Shown: positions 1 to 10,755 of the stretch, piece after piece
Layout of the letters: each line of letters begins with the position of its first letter
Numbering within the stretch: the stretch's first letter is position 1
Assembly: GCF_016920785.2 (NCBI RefSeq)
Contig: NW_024609857.1
Span: 8,265,618 to 8,329,617 of the forward strand
Source of the DNA: Ixodes scapularis
Taxonomy: Eukaryota > Arthropoda > Arachnida > Ixodida > Ixodidae
Reading direction: 5' to 3'
DNA: 64,000 nt
Notes under the pieces: generated by a model
Database searches by the model: none
The model's input: the letters and a program-made list of their open reading frames with translations, nothing else
What the model was told of the DNA's origin: nothing
Made by a program: the position numbers and the translations under genes

Positions 1-182
1 ACTTAGAGTAATGGCCTTATCTTGATTACAGTTTCACCTAAATATACTCACAAAACATAAAAGAAGAAAGAACGCAAGAGAAAAGGCGAAAAAGAACAGA
101 ATTAATATGACTTGGAGCCTAGGAACATAAAAATAATTGAAGCGTTATATTTTCGAAGTCCCGGGAAGTAGATGTAAAAAAT

Positions 183-276
183 GACGTAACTACGTTGCCC
201 GTTACTAGGAATAAGTAACGTGTGCATGCTACACGTTACTGTTTTGAAAAAGTAATGAATAGGTTACTACGTCACA
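183..276. repeat. Foldback with GTAAC motifs
   Basis: GTAACGTGT (at about 216) and ACACGTTAC face each other across GCATGC. The outer flanks also pair loosely (GACGTAACTACG with CGTAGTAAC inverted). The GTAAC/GTTAC words recur at 23080-24420. Confidence 0.5.
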
Positions 277-780
277 GAAAAAAAAGGAACGCGTTAAATT
301 AATTTATTTACTTATTTGAACATACTGCGACCTGAATTGAGGTCATTGCAGAAGTGGAATACACAGGTGAAATACATATGAGTAGTGCGAAAAATAAACG
401 AGAACATGTACAAAATAAAAATTCGCCAGTCAAACATCAAACAATACCAAGTTTCACAATTTCTAAAACGAAGTCGTCGCTCTGAAGCATACGCGTAGAT
501 CCTTTAATACGGTTCCACAACTCAACCGTACGCGGAAAGGAGGAATGTCTAAAACAATTAATACAAGACCGAAAGGGTACAATGTGTAAAGAAGGAGATC
601 GCCTAAATAGCGTGATGTCTTAAAGAAAAAAAAGTACTTCATGCACTCAATGCCACTATCTTCATTAACAATTTTATGTAGCAATTTGAACTGCTCGACA
701 GTTCGCCTAATGTTGGCATAGTGGATGAAGGGGAAAAGTGTCGATCATATCTATTGAAAATTAAATAACCTCGTTACTTG
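277..780. other. AT-rich stretch, nothing recognised
   Basis: Short stop-broken frames only. There are no inverted repeats, splice-bounded frames or RNA-like structures that I can see. Confidence 0.5.
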
Positions 781-966
781 TCACGCGTTACCGCCAACAC
801 TGCTTTCGAGCTTCGAACGTGCTCGCGTAGCCAAAGCACGGTGGAAGGCGCTGAGCGCGCGCTGGAGGCTACGCATTAACACGAGACGCTCTGAGGTTCT
901 CATCCTGCCAGCGACTCTAAACCGACACGCGTGTTGGCGCCATATTGGGCCAAGGGGGGCCCTCAC

Positions 967-1155
967 CTGAGCGGGCCGGGCCGAAATTCTCGATGGGCGG
1001 CGGAGACGTGCAGGGAGGTTCGTCGGTGTCCAGGCTTGCCCCGAGCTGCGACTCTGGGCCCAGGCAGCGAAGGACCCCGCCCGGAGAGCTACTGGGGCTC
1101 GACATCGGCCCGCCACACATCGAGGCTAGGACCGCGGCTCTGGCCCGGGAGTCCG
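967..1155 (-). CDS. Probable exon 5 or alternative first exon of the same gene
   Basis: The minus strand has a strong donor (GCTCAG|GTGAGG at 967/966). It also has an acceptor-like CTTGTCTTGCGCCTAG ending at 1156. The two bases after that acceptor complete the codon left open by exon 4, giving Ala402 and then 62 codons. The residues are Ser/Pro/Gly-rich (MSSPSSSPGGVLRC, DTDEPPCTSPPPIENFGPARS), like the other exons. Two cautions apply. Several other AGs are in the same phase. The frame is also open upstream into a GC-rich island (1156-1440) with Met codons at 1121-1119 and 1106-1104, so this could instead be an alternative first exon with its own promoter. Other exons may lie between this one and exon 4. 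Confidence 0.5.
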
Positions 1156-1440
1156 CTAGGCGCAAGACAAGCGTATCCACTCGCGCCAGAGGGGTTCGCA
1201 CGGGGGGCCCGCCGCCGGCCGAGACGCACGCCGCACCAAACAACCCGCGCGACTACTCCGGGTCTGGCGGCGGCCGTCTGCGAGCCGCGTCGTCTGCTGC
1301 TCGGGAGTCTCCTCGTTGGAGCGGCAGAGTAGCGACAACGCTGCTTGAGGGCGCGCGCGCTGACGTCCATCGTCACGTGGGTGCGAGTGAGCGAATGGTA
1401 GGCACCGCGCGCCTTCTTCAAGTGTTTTAAGGCGCGCGCG
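1156..1440. promoter_or_regulatory. GC/CpG-rich island beside the exon at 1155-967
   Basis: A strongly GC- and CpG-rich block, with CGCG and GCGCGC runs around 1350-1440, stands out from the AT-rich flanks. It abuts the donor-bearing exon on the minus strand. It could be a CpG-island-type promoter for an alternative transcript, or a longer exon. No TATA box or initiator can be assigned. Confidence 0.3.
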
Positions 1441-2278
1441 CACACACACGCGACGTGAAGCGTTTTTTTTTTTTTTTTTTGTAATTTTGGGATTTGTACG
1501 TTGCGCAGCATTCGTATTGGGGGTTGCAACACATGTGTGAAAATCAACCCGAAAATTGTACGAATTTCAGATTATTAAAAAGGTTCCACAGCATTTGCTT
1601 TTTCTTTTTTTTTTTTAAATAAACCAACGATACGTGCATATCTATGGCATAGAGATGGAAAATATGCTTTCCTCTAAATCATTATTGCAACATACGTGGA
1701 GTAAATATTCTAAAAAAAGAAATACCGTGGAACAAGTTTCGCTTGTTCCGAATTTTGAGTGATTATCGATTTTTTTTTCGCACATCTGCTCTAACCTTTA
1801 AATTGAAAGAACAAAAAAAAAAAAAAAATGCTGGGCTCACATATGTTAATGGGATGCAGAATTTTAAATGGCGAAATCACGAGAAAAAGAGGGACTAGAA
1901 AATTGAGTTTGCTTTAGTAAAAAAAAAAAAAAAGTGAGGCTTCATTCTACAAATTGTTAGATGCGTAGTATGCCTTTACGCTCTGCTTAAAGTTCGTAGA
2001 TAGGCTCCCCTAGTAGAGCCAGAGTCGCGCGTCTTTTTTCGACCCGCTGCCTCGCCTCTATTCGCCAAATGTAAACACGAAACAAACAAAAATCCCGTGC
2101 TGCGCAGGAAAGCCCCCGCTAGGGCCGCTCCGCAGCTTCGTTAGCCCCTAACTAGAGGCAACTGTGCTCATGTGCTTCGCTTTCGTATGAGGCGGGGTAT
2201 TATCCATCTATCTCTTTGAAGTCTCCTGCATCATATAACCATGGTATCTCAGCTAATTTATAACATATTTATTTTTTA
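1441..2278. other. AT-rich intron-like DNA with T and A runs
   Basis: It contains a T run at about 1461-1480 and A runs at about 1814-1828 and 1920-1933. No gene or structured repeat was seen. Confidence 0.5.
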
Positions 2279-2587
2279 GAGCGCAGTTCTGAGGCGCCCG
2301 CTTCCAGCTTGAGCGGCGTCAGCGTCGCAATCGGCGTCGGCGTAACCGCGGGGTGCATTATGGGAAACGTCCCATAATGCACCGCGGTGACGCGCGCGTT
2401 GAATTATGGGACGCTTCCCATAATGCACCGCGCGGGAGGGAGGAGGGGGAGAAGGGAGGAGGAAGGAGGCGAGGAGCATGGGAAGAGTAGATGAGGAGGG
2501 GGAGGAGACGGTACGGATGAGGAAAGGGGGCATACCGGCCCCTCCCCTCCTCCTCCTCAAGAGCTGCGCTCTAATTCGGCATTACAG
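2279..2587. mobile_element. Family X repeat, copy 1 (inverted-repeat ends, GA-rich core)
   Basis: One end reads AGAGCGCAGTTCTGAGGCGC followed by a CTTCCAGC..GAGCGGCGTC block. The other end reads GAGCTGCGCTCTAATTCGGC, so the GAGCGCAG motif is inverted at the two termini. Inside are GGCGTCGGCGTAACCGCG, a perfect hairpin (GGTGCATTATGGGA and its inverse across 4 bp), a second ATTATGGGA hairpin, and a GGAGGA-rich strand-biased tract. The same terminal and internal blocks occur at 52092-52572 and 59795-60302, in the opposite orientation. It encodes no transposase, so it is a non-autonomous element of unknown class. Confidence 0.7.
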
Positions 2588-2937
2588 AGAGTTGTAACGT
2601 CTTTCTTTTTTCTTTCTTTTTTTTTTTTGGGGGGGGGGGGGGGGGCTGGTGGGAAAGCTTTTTTTTAATGTTTATAATTTCGCCGATTTTTCAAGGAAAT
2701 AAACTAGGCAACCAGAGTATTTTTCCTCTAAGTACTTGAGATTTGACACTTAACCTTTTTTTCTTACGTAGTCTATTAATAACATAATTAGACATACCCG
2801 TTTCACAGTCAAACGCTAAACTGCAAATTAGCTAGCATTAAGTGTACATTGGGGCCTCAATGCCACAACGCCGACATCTGACGCCTGTAGGCCAAATTAG
2901 TGTGCACTCTGTAATAAAAACTTGGTGATAATACACC
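2588..2937. other. T-run/G-run junction and AT-rich DNA
   Basis: A T run is followed directly by about 18 G (2628-2646). No other feature was seen. Confidence 0.5.
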
Positions 2938-3309
2938 GATCTCACTAAGCATTCGGCGCATGCGTGACGCCGCCAAAATTTTAGTTCACGGAAGACAAAC
3001 GGCAGTGCACGAAAGGGCTCGTGCCGTCTCGTGCTCTACACGCGCAGAGCTCCAGCGAGGTTGTCGCACCTGCAGAAAGACTAAAGTTCCCTCTATGCAT
3101 TGCGGTAGTGGTGGCGTAGTCAAACTGGCTGGTGGGATCGGTCTATTAATCGAGCGGTCTCACCAGCCAGTTTCGTAGCGGCACCGTTGCCGGCATGCAT
3201 CGTGAGAACTGTAGTCTTTCTGCACGCGTGATAACCCTGCTGCGGGTCGGCACGGGCAGAGCATGCAGTAATGGCGGCGTCACGCATGCATGGGACGCTT
3301 AGCGAGATT
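2938..3309. mobile_element. Long foldback (MITE-like) element, about 372 bp
   Basis: The left arm (2938-3134) begins GATCTCACTAAGC and runs through GCATGCGTGACGCCGCCA, CTGCAGAAAGACTAAAGTTC and AAACTGGCTGGTG. The right arm (3161-3309) is its imperfect reverse complement, ending GCTTAGCGAGATT. The loop is 3135-3160. The two arms pair over most of their length with scattered mismatches and indels. No coding capacity was found. Confidence 0.75.
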
Positions 3310-3790
3310 GGCCTATTGGCATCGGCAGCGCCCTAAACGATGTACGGGCCTGCTTGTTCCTGAAACTGAATTCGTCGTGAAAAACTATACTTGAAAGTGT
3401 GTTTGCATGCCGTGTTGCTTGACGAAATATTTTCTGTAAGTTTATAACCAATTTTATAATCACACAAAAAAAAAAAAAGAAACCGGGGGCGGAAATTATT
3501 TAGACATTCTTCGGAGCACGGCTCCTGCACGCGTGAAGATTGGCTTTCCCGCATAACTTTGAATTTCAAGATGGAAGACCGCCCAACTCTGCTCCCTACG
3601 GGAGCTTATGGACAGTAACTTAAGCTCTTCTGCCTGAACGGTGCAGCCTCGCGACAAAATAAACGTATTTTTGTTTCTTTTTTTTGCTTTTATTTTTGTC
3701 AAGCGCCGTAACATGGCGCACATACGTCGTAAGCAGCGCGAAAGGGTTTGTTTTTGCGTGTGTGAGCAAACACCGTCCTTCCATAGTTTA
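3310..3790. other. No recognised feature
   Basis: Mixed composition with A runs; short frames on both strands overlap one another. Nothing is supportable. Confidence 0.4.
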
Positions 3791-3814
3791 GAAATAAAAG
3801 GGGGAAAAAAAAAA

Positions 3815-3895
3815 CAACCTTTAATAGTTCAGTCGGTAGAACACTCGACTCACAATTTCAAGGCGGTTGGTACGAGTCCTACCGGACACTTTCTT
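3815..3895 (+). pseudogene. tRNA-like sequence (SINE head or tRNA pseudogene)
   Basis: TAGTTCAGTCGGTAGAAC matches a tRNA D-arm/A-box, and about 30 bases later GGTACGAGTCC approximates the B-box (GGTTCRANTCC), with CCTACCGG pairing to close a T-arm-like stem. The acceptor stem and anticodon arm are not convincing, and A-rich DNA flanks it. It is best read as a decayed tRNA-derived SINE or pseudogene. Confidence 0.5.
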
Positions 3896-3957
3896 CTTTC
3901 GAGTCTTTTAGACCGCATCCTATGGGCGTCACGTTTTTCAGTGTCGGTTTCTCGTTA

Positions 3958-4038
3958 CAGTCAAACGTCACAGTCAAACGTCGGATGATAAAACACATTG
4001 GATGATAAAACACAGTCAAACGTCGGATGATAAAACAC
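3958..4038. repeat. Short tandem repeat, unit CAGTCAAACGTCGGATGATAAAACA-like
   Basis: CAGTCAAACGTC and GGATGATAAAACAC occur in overlapping tandem order three times. The repeat sits just 5' of the retrotransposon fragment. Confidence 0.75.
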
Positions 4039-4060
4039 CCTTGGTTACATCCGGCGTTGC

Positions 4061-4558
4061 ATGAATGCTGCTCCTCCAAAGCTTAGGAAACTTGCATACG
4101 AAACCTTCATTCGATCAAAATTGGAATATGCATCTACAATATGGAATCCGCACCAAAATTACTTGATCACCCAATTCGAAGCAATTCAAAACCGAGCAAC
4201 CCGCTACATTTTATCAAACTATGACTATAAAAACGGTGTCTCTGCCATGAAAACGAGCCTAAATTTACTAACTCTGGAGGTACGACGCAAGGTTGCACGT
4301 CTTTGCTTACTCGACAAACTTTACCACTACCATCCCACTGTTCGAAGCTCATTCCTGCGCACTCCCGCACGGTCATCTCGTCGGCTCAATAACTCCTACA
4401 ATTTTCAACGTATATCGGGTTCCAGTAATGCCTTTAACAAATCATTTCTTCCACTTACAATTGTGGACTGGAACGGTCTTCCAGAATCGCTCATTACTAT
4501 AACTGACCCTCTGGTTTTGAAAAGCTCCATCATGTTGTATTTTTCCACACCAAGTTAG
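4061..4558 (+). mobile_element. Non-LTR retrotransposon fragment, RT C-terminal region
   Basis: An intact frame of 165 codons encodes the region after the polymerase palm in LINE reverse transcriptases. The recognisable signatures are FIRSKLEYASTIWNP, the QNRATRYILSNY block and the terminal DWNGLPES motif (compare DWNHLPAS in the copy near 9900). The catalytic FADD box and everything upstream are absent, so it is a 5'-truncated copy. The stop is followed by a T-rich 3' UTR and an AATAAATAAAATG tail near 4690. The second fragment at 9004 shares these signatures but is a different subfamily. A jockey/CR1-like clade is likely but not proven. Confidence 0.85.
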
Positions 4559-4710
4559 GTTTTTTGGCTACGTTGCATGAGTGTGCGTTGTTATGTATCT
4601 TTATGTTTTTTTTTTTAATTTCTTGTATAATTTTTTGTGTTGCCCCATCCTTATGTAATGTCCTCGAAAGAGGACCCTTAAGGATTAATAAATAAAATGA
4701 AAATGAAAGA
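4559..4710 (+). mobile_element. 3' UTR and A-rich tail of the LINE fragment
   Basis: A T-rich stretch, a small hairpin (TCCTCGAAAGAGGA) and an ATTAATAAATAAAATGAAAATGAAAG tail fit the 3' end of a target-primed insertion. Confidence 0.6.
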
Positions 4711-5533
4711 CTTCGTGATATATTAATATGCGGACATGCGATAGTCTTCAAAAGAAATACTAACGAAGGAAACGAGTTAGCTATCAATATGCCAGCGTCC
4801 TGAAGTAAAATAGAAAAAAGTTTTAGTTTACGCGGTAACTTCTAACATGTAAATGAAATCAAGGTCGAATGTTTCCAACATGGCAATCCGACCTCCCTGA
4901 AGGCCGCAGGATGCGGTGGGGAACTTCAATTGGCCAGCTGCCGATTCATATTCAGGAGCTTCTTCCTCTCGCTCCGCAGCACGCGACGTTGTGGAGTTTG
5001 TGGACAAGGACGACGAAGAACAAATCACGAACCAAGAAGAGGGAACCTACTAAACCACGCCCTCTGGTGGTTGTCGCTGTACATGTACGATGGCAAATCC
5101 ACATCTGCTAAATGCGAAAGCGCGCGCACAGCGAGGAGCTGTCGCTTTTTGGTATACGTCTTTGGGTAACTACAAACGTTGTACTCGCACGAGGTTTCGC
5201 ATTGCTGGGGGCTATTCGTATAAACCTTTTCCGCTTACTCTTGCCCCCGACCGCCAAGTAGGCATATCCGGTATGGGCGACGAAAAAATATCAGAACGTT
5301 TCAACCTGCAAATATTAAAAAAAGTAGAGGGAAGGCAAAACGAGAATGTGTGACGGTTACGTTTTCGTCCTAAATGCCTTCTATTGGCGTGGCGACGGCA
5401 AAACAATGTTTTCGCCCATACTGGAAGTGACGACAATTCAAGATGGCGGCGCCCTTGCGAAAAAGGTCTATAGTTTCGAAATTAGACGCCCCGCCTACGT
5501 GATAGGAGCGAGATGGTCGCTTGGCATGTAGAC
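4711..5533. other. No recognised gene
   Basis: Overlapping open frames on both strands show no known protein signature and no splice-bounded structure. Confidence 0.4.
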
Positions 5534-5751
5534 AGACCCCTTTCGAAAGTCGGTCGAGCACCATTGGCGGTCGCCATTGCTTGGACACGAAGCGCGTGAC
5601 TGGATCTCGAGCTCTCGCCGAACGCTGACGCAGCGCTCGGGTCCCATAAGAGCATAGCCGAGTTCACAGGGGCCCTCGTGTCCAATACATGCTCGGAGTA
5701 TGTGAGCGAGCAATGGCGGACAAGCGTTGGCGCAGACTTTTGAAAAGGGTC
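5534..5751. mobile_element. Degenerate TIR element related to the one at 17693
   Basis: The left end is GACCCCTTTCGAAAGTC and the right end inverts to GACCCTTTTCAAAAGTC, a TA lying just outside. The inside carries GCCGAACGCTGACGCAGCG and CTCGGGTCCCATA, which recur at about 18507-18535. Confidence 0.5.
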
Positions 5752-8450
5752 TATTGGAGCGCCGACTTCCGACTTAGACTTTGAACGCCAAGCAGAACCC
5801 AACTCAGAGGATCAGAGCTTACCACCCAATGGAAAAGCTCTGCGAAGTAAGTATACCTCAAGTTAGGGAATCTGAAGCAGCCGGAATGTCGGGGGAAGCG
5901 GACACGTCGAAATGAAACAGAATGGAAGAAAGGTGACAATTTTCGCCTTCAATGTTTCAATTTCATGTTTCTATGCCTGAACAGCTGGCAAGCGCTGTAC
6001 GTGTTCCCATTAGGTAAAACAACAGCAACCACAACTATGTCCAAAATCCATTCATTCTTTTTTTTTTTTATATACTATTCCTTTGGAATCAAAACTCAAC
6101 CAATTAAAAAAAAGATAATTGTCAAAGGGTTAAACTGCCAGCGACTATTGGCGAGGAGATGTTTTGGTGGCGCCACCTCGCGGGCGCCCTTCTGTGATGT
6201 AGCTGGTAGGATGCGAGCAGACGACGCGGTATGCCAAAACACAGAGTGGCTATGATAGTTCGCCCCTATGCCAATCAAAAAATGGTTTATTTATTAAAGA
6301 AACGCCCATGATATTTTTGTGAGCGACATTTCAAATGAATAACACCGCCTCAAAGCTGCTCTTTATAAATATATATATATAAAAAAAACACTAAAATGTT
6401 TAAGAATGAGCGTGGAGCTTCAGATTACAGCTTAGATGGCGTGCATCAGGGCTTGTTTTTTTCGGATCTGCAGAGGCTGGTGTAGAAAAAGGCTTTGCAT
6501 TCACCAGAGTAAATGACGTGCTGTCTTCTTAGCCTTGCACGCGCCCAGAGTGGTGTTGCAAAGCGCCGCACATTTGTTTTAATGAGCTTGCCGATACCGA
6601 CGCTTTTATACAAGTGTGACTCGACAGTTGCTGACGAGAAAATGCTCGTCAGAAACGGACGCTTATCTTCTCCAACACTGAATACATGGCAAAGAAGCTT
6701 GCATGCTCACAGCGCGACTTCTGCTCGAAAGAAAAGAAGACATTTCTACGAATTCTTAAATTGTCGGACATGGCCCGGCAAATGCAGGTGATTGATTAGT
6801 TTGTTGTAACCAAGTTTGACTAAGAATTGTTTACAAATTTAAAATCCCACGCTGAGAAGCGCATCACGCATAATGTGCACTTGGGTCAGCAAAATTGAAC
6901 GTACAAGGGGCAGATGTATCCTCATTTTTTTGGGACGCTGAAGTGTCAGCGACTTACTAGATTTAAGACTTCGATCGCGAGGGTGTCTCGCACGTTTCGC
7001 GTCGACCGGATGAATAAGCGGGGATTTAATTGGAACGACTCTGTAAGCCAGTCGCCATTCTTCCTGCCAGTTATTTTGAATAAATGTTTGTTTACTGGTT
7101 TACAAAATTAAAAAAAAGGAATAAACTTGGAACTAATAAGAGGTCAGCCCTCACAGAAAACATTGGAACCAACAGGATGCACGGAATCGCTTTCACTGAA
7201 GTGTTTACTGCACGCGCCAGAGGTTCTCGAATTTTGCTTTCGTAATCAATTTAAAAAGAAAAGACTTCCTCAGTTTTATTTCGGCCGAATCATAAAAAAA
7301 AAAAAAGAAATACACCCTAATCGCCGAGGTAGACGTTGTAGTGGGGTAAAGCAATGAATATTCTATTTTCATCAACCAGCTTTCTGGACAGGGGTAGAAA
7401 ACAGCACACCCCCATCGCAGTGCTTCGACAGATCAGCGTCAAAAGTGTGTTGGCACGACTATGCGTGCCAAGGTTTCAAGCTTCGGAACAATGCCCTACT
7501 ACAAATATCCCTTCACCAAATAATTTCAACGCGTGAAACAAGCTTCACCGCGCGTTACCCAAACCACGCATGAAGCGAGCTGCCGAGCCGAGCGATCCAA
7601 GATAAGCGCGGTCTGTCCCAATCTGTCCTACCCGTGACATCAAAAACGATGATGATGATAGCTAGAGAAGCGCCACCTGGAGTTTGCGCACGCCTCCTAA
7701 AGCATGATAGGGCTTTTTTTTTTTCAGAATGACATGTAGATTTTGACGAATTAGCAGTTCACCAATACGTGACTGGAACATCATCGAGCCCCACCAGCCG
7801 AACGTACACATTATACTTTTCCACTGTTACCCAGGTTTATGTGAACATTACGGCTGGATCCTTTGCAGCGAATAAGCTGCGAACAAGGGACGAATTTCGC
7901 CCGGCGACCTTCACTCTGCGCGCGGTGTTAGCAGCGTCAGTATACTGTTGCCGCGGCGCGCAAGGCGAAACATGTGACCGGGAGACGTTCGTCGCCTGTT
8001 CGCCGCAAATTCGCTCGCTCCACAAAGCCCAGCCTTCAAGCGATATGAAGCTACAGCAAATACGAGCATCAGCTGTTTGAGAGGACGTACATATTAGAAA
8101 TATCAGCCCTTACTAACACTAAGTAATTTACGGGGGTGAACATCGGACACTCTTGAAGCTAGAACCAGATCAAAAGCACGCGTGTTTGGACACAATGCCG
8201 CTTGAAAAAACTGTATAATTTTGTTATGATAACCCGACAATATTATTCTATAACGTTTTTAAGAAACCCTCAAAAATCATGCCCTGTAGGGCAGACTGAG
8301 AAATGTGAACTGCCAAGAATACATACGATGTACCGTGAAGAAGATGCGGAGTGTACTGCATACCCTACCACCTTGACAAACTTCTAGTGTGCCCTAGAGG
8401 TTTAGTTTGAGGAGTTTGTTATAAACGCTATAAAATAAGAGTTTTTAAAA
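5752..8450. other. Repeat-poor AT-rich DNA, no gene recognised
   Basis: A GC-richer block at 6143-6190 (CTATTGGCGAGGAGATGTTT then GGTGGCGCC) recurs inverted at 26597-26645. Short TA and GAT microsatellites occur at about 6370 and 7650. No supported coding sequence was found. Confidence 0.4.
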
Positions 8451-8660
8451 GAGAACTCTCTCTCTCTCTTTATATACATATAAGTCAAAGATACGTGCTT
8501 TCAGAGTTACTCTACTAGGGTTTATTGTATATGTTACGAAAGTTTCGCCGAGAGGCTCGGCTTCGTCAGGAGACGACACACACACACACACACATTTATA
8601 TATATAAAGATCTACAGATACGTAAAATGTCCATTGTGATAGCGTCTTTCTTGTGTGTGT
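8451..8660. repeat. Microsatellite cluster (CT)n, (CA)n, TA-rich
   Basis: CTCTCTCTCT at about 8455-8470, CACACACA at about 8577-8595 and a following TATATATA. A CGCCGAGAGGCTCGGCTTCG hairpin lies between them. Confidence 0.75.
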
Positions 8661-9003
8661 AATAAAAAGTGATGGAACGCAGTGAGTCGTGTTATTTTGC
8701 TGATTTTTTATTCTTTTATTTCAAACACGGTTTAATTATGTGAAAACCAGTGTACAGTATAAATATTCGAATATATAGATTTATGCAATGAAATTGTTAA
8801 ACGTAGTTAACAAACCATTGCTAAATGACTTCAAACCTCTAAAAGACATTCTTTTTTTTTTTTTCTTGTGGGGTTGGTATTGTCATTTTGTGTTTTGCCA
8901 CAAGGTGTGGTATCAATAGGTTTTTTTAAAAAAGGAAAACAATAACGATTACCAACGCGACTGCCGGGCTCCACCCTACAAGTCCCTGTAACCTGTAGGA
9001 GTA

Positions 9004-10157
9004 TCTAAGGTAATAGATGTGTTGAAGTGTTCATCAGCCGCAGGTGTTGACGGTATTAACTCTAAATTTCTAAAAAGCACTAAAATGTATTCGGCCATCA
9101 TTCTTTCTAAACTATTCTCCCAATCACTTGAGTCAGGGTCCATACCTGATGATTGGAAGACAGGGAAGGTGGTACCGTTGCATAAATCAGGTGACAGCCA
9201 TGACCCATTCAATTTATATTAATGATCTTGTAACTAATATTTCCTCGCCGATCTGCTTGTTCGCTGACGACTGTGTCCTTTTCCGCAATATAACTGACCA
9301 TTCTGATGTAATTCATTTGCAATCTGATCTTGACGTAATAGCTCTCTGGTGCAACTCTTGACAAATGGAACTTAACACTAATAAATGTAAGTCAATGAGA
9401 GTATCCCGCACTAGCAGTTTATGTCCTACTTATAGCATTAACAATAAATCCCTTGAGTCTGTTACATGTTATAAATACCTTGGAGTCCATATAACCTCTG
9501 ACCTTACCTGGAATACACACGTCGAATATGTTGTAAGTAATGCTAACCGCACGTTGGGTTACATAAAACGAAACTTTTTTCAAGCCCCTTCTTCTCTTAA
9601 ACTAACCTTATACAAGTCCTTAGTCCGTCCTAAATTAGAATATGCGTCATCCATATGGGACCCTGGTCACCAAGGTCTTATCAGCAGATTAGAAGCTACA
9701 CAAAACCGAGCCGTTCGTTTCATCTTATCTAACTATCATCGTACAGCCAGTGTAACATCAATGAAATTAACTTTGTCACTTCCCAGTTTGTCGTCTCGGC
9801 GCAAAACAGCTCGTTTATGCCTGTTTCACAAAATTTATCATCACATCCCATCTCTCCGTTTGAAACTAATGCTCGAGCCCTCTTACCGTTCATCCCGTCT
9901 CGACCATATTCACAAGGTAGGCATACCTAATTTTAACACCTTCAAATTCAGCACCTCGTTCATACCTCGCACATCGACTGACTGGAACCACCTTCCCGCT
10001 TCTATTGCAGATATTAATGATATTTCACTCTTTAAGCAATCACTTATTAACAGCACCCTTGGTTGATTAATTACGTTTATTTATTGTTTGCTCACTCCCC
10101 TCTAAAATGTACTCTGTACCTTGAGGGTAAATAAATAAATAAATAAATAAATAAACC
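9004..10157 (+). mobile_element. Internally deleted non-LTR retrotransposon (LINE) fragment
   Basis: The first part encodes RT domain 1 (AAGVDGINSKFLK, IPDDWKTGKVVPLHKSG) and ends at FN. It joins directly, near 9215, to a downstream block beginning YINDLV, followed by LFADDCVLF with the FADD catalytic pair, and then by the C-terminal region (YKYLGVHITSDLTWNTH, LEYASSIWDP, DWNHLPAS). The intervening fingers/palm motifs are missing, and the frame shifts at the join. An in-frame TGA at 9359-9361 interrupts it once more, where related elements usually have Trp. The 3' end is a (TAAA)n tail at 10128-10157. It cannot encode an active polymerase. The clade is probably CR1/jockey-like. Confidence 0.88.
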
Positions 10158-10370
10158 TTGACAAGTCCCAATGCAATGTATAGTAAACTCAAAATCGATA
10201 ACGACATTTCTTAATCGAAATATAGAAAGTCATTGGAAGTGAGAGCTCTTCGCTTCGTACACCACGCCGAGTGATGGCACTAGCGGTCCTGGTCATAACC
10301 TGCAGTCGGTGGAGATTTCACATCTTGCTAGAGTATCGAGTGTTGACTCCGACTAATGTTATCTTACGCC

Positions 10371-10447
10371 AAACAGGACATATCATAGGCAACACTGGGC
10401 ACACTGGGCACACAAACAGGACATATCATAGGCAACACTGGGCACAC
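10371..10447. repeat. Direct tandem repeat, about 43-bp period
   Basis: AAACAGGACATATCATAGGC followed by AACACTGGGCACAC occurs at 10371 and again at 10414, with a partial GGGCACACTGGGCACAC spacer. Confidence 0.85.
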
Positions 10448-10522
10448 CATAAGGCACACAATAGAGGTGCCTTACGTGCCTGAAGGAAGCTTGCGCAACT
10501 TGTCCTCGCAAAGTTCATCTAA

Positions 10523-10752
10523 TGGCGCGTTTACAGGGTTACCTGCGGGTTGCCGGGCGGACCGGCACTTACGGAAAGTCGATCTTGGAGCCGGGTGGCG
10601 AAATCGAACTCGTCGCTGAGAGAGAATCTGGATCAGTCCGGGAGCCATACCCAGATTTCCCTTTAGCGACGAGTCGATTTCGTCACCCGGCTCCAAGATT
10701 GACTTTCCGCCTGCGAGGATCCGCTCGCGAATCCGCAAGTGTAAACGCGCCA
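10523..10752. mobile_element. MITE with 13-bp perfect TIRs and TAA target duplication
   Basis: The ends are TGGCGCGTTTACA and its exact inverse, flanked by TAA at 10520-10522 and 10753-10755. Inner arms (10572-10617 and 10665-10710: GGAAAGTC.ATCTTGGAGCCG) also pair. A 3-bp T-A-A duplication is the usual pattern of PIF/Harbinger-type insertions, so this is a likely non-autonomous member. No transposase gene is present. Confidence 0.78.
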
Positions 10753-10755
10753 TAA

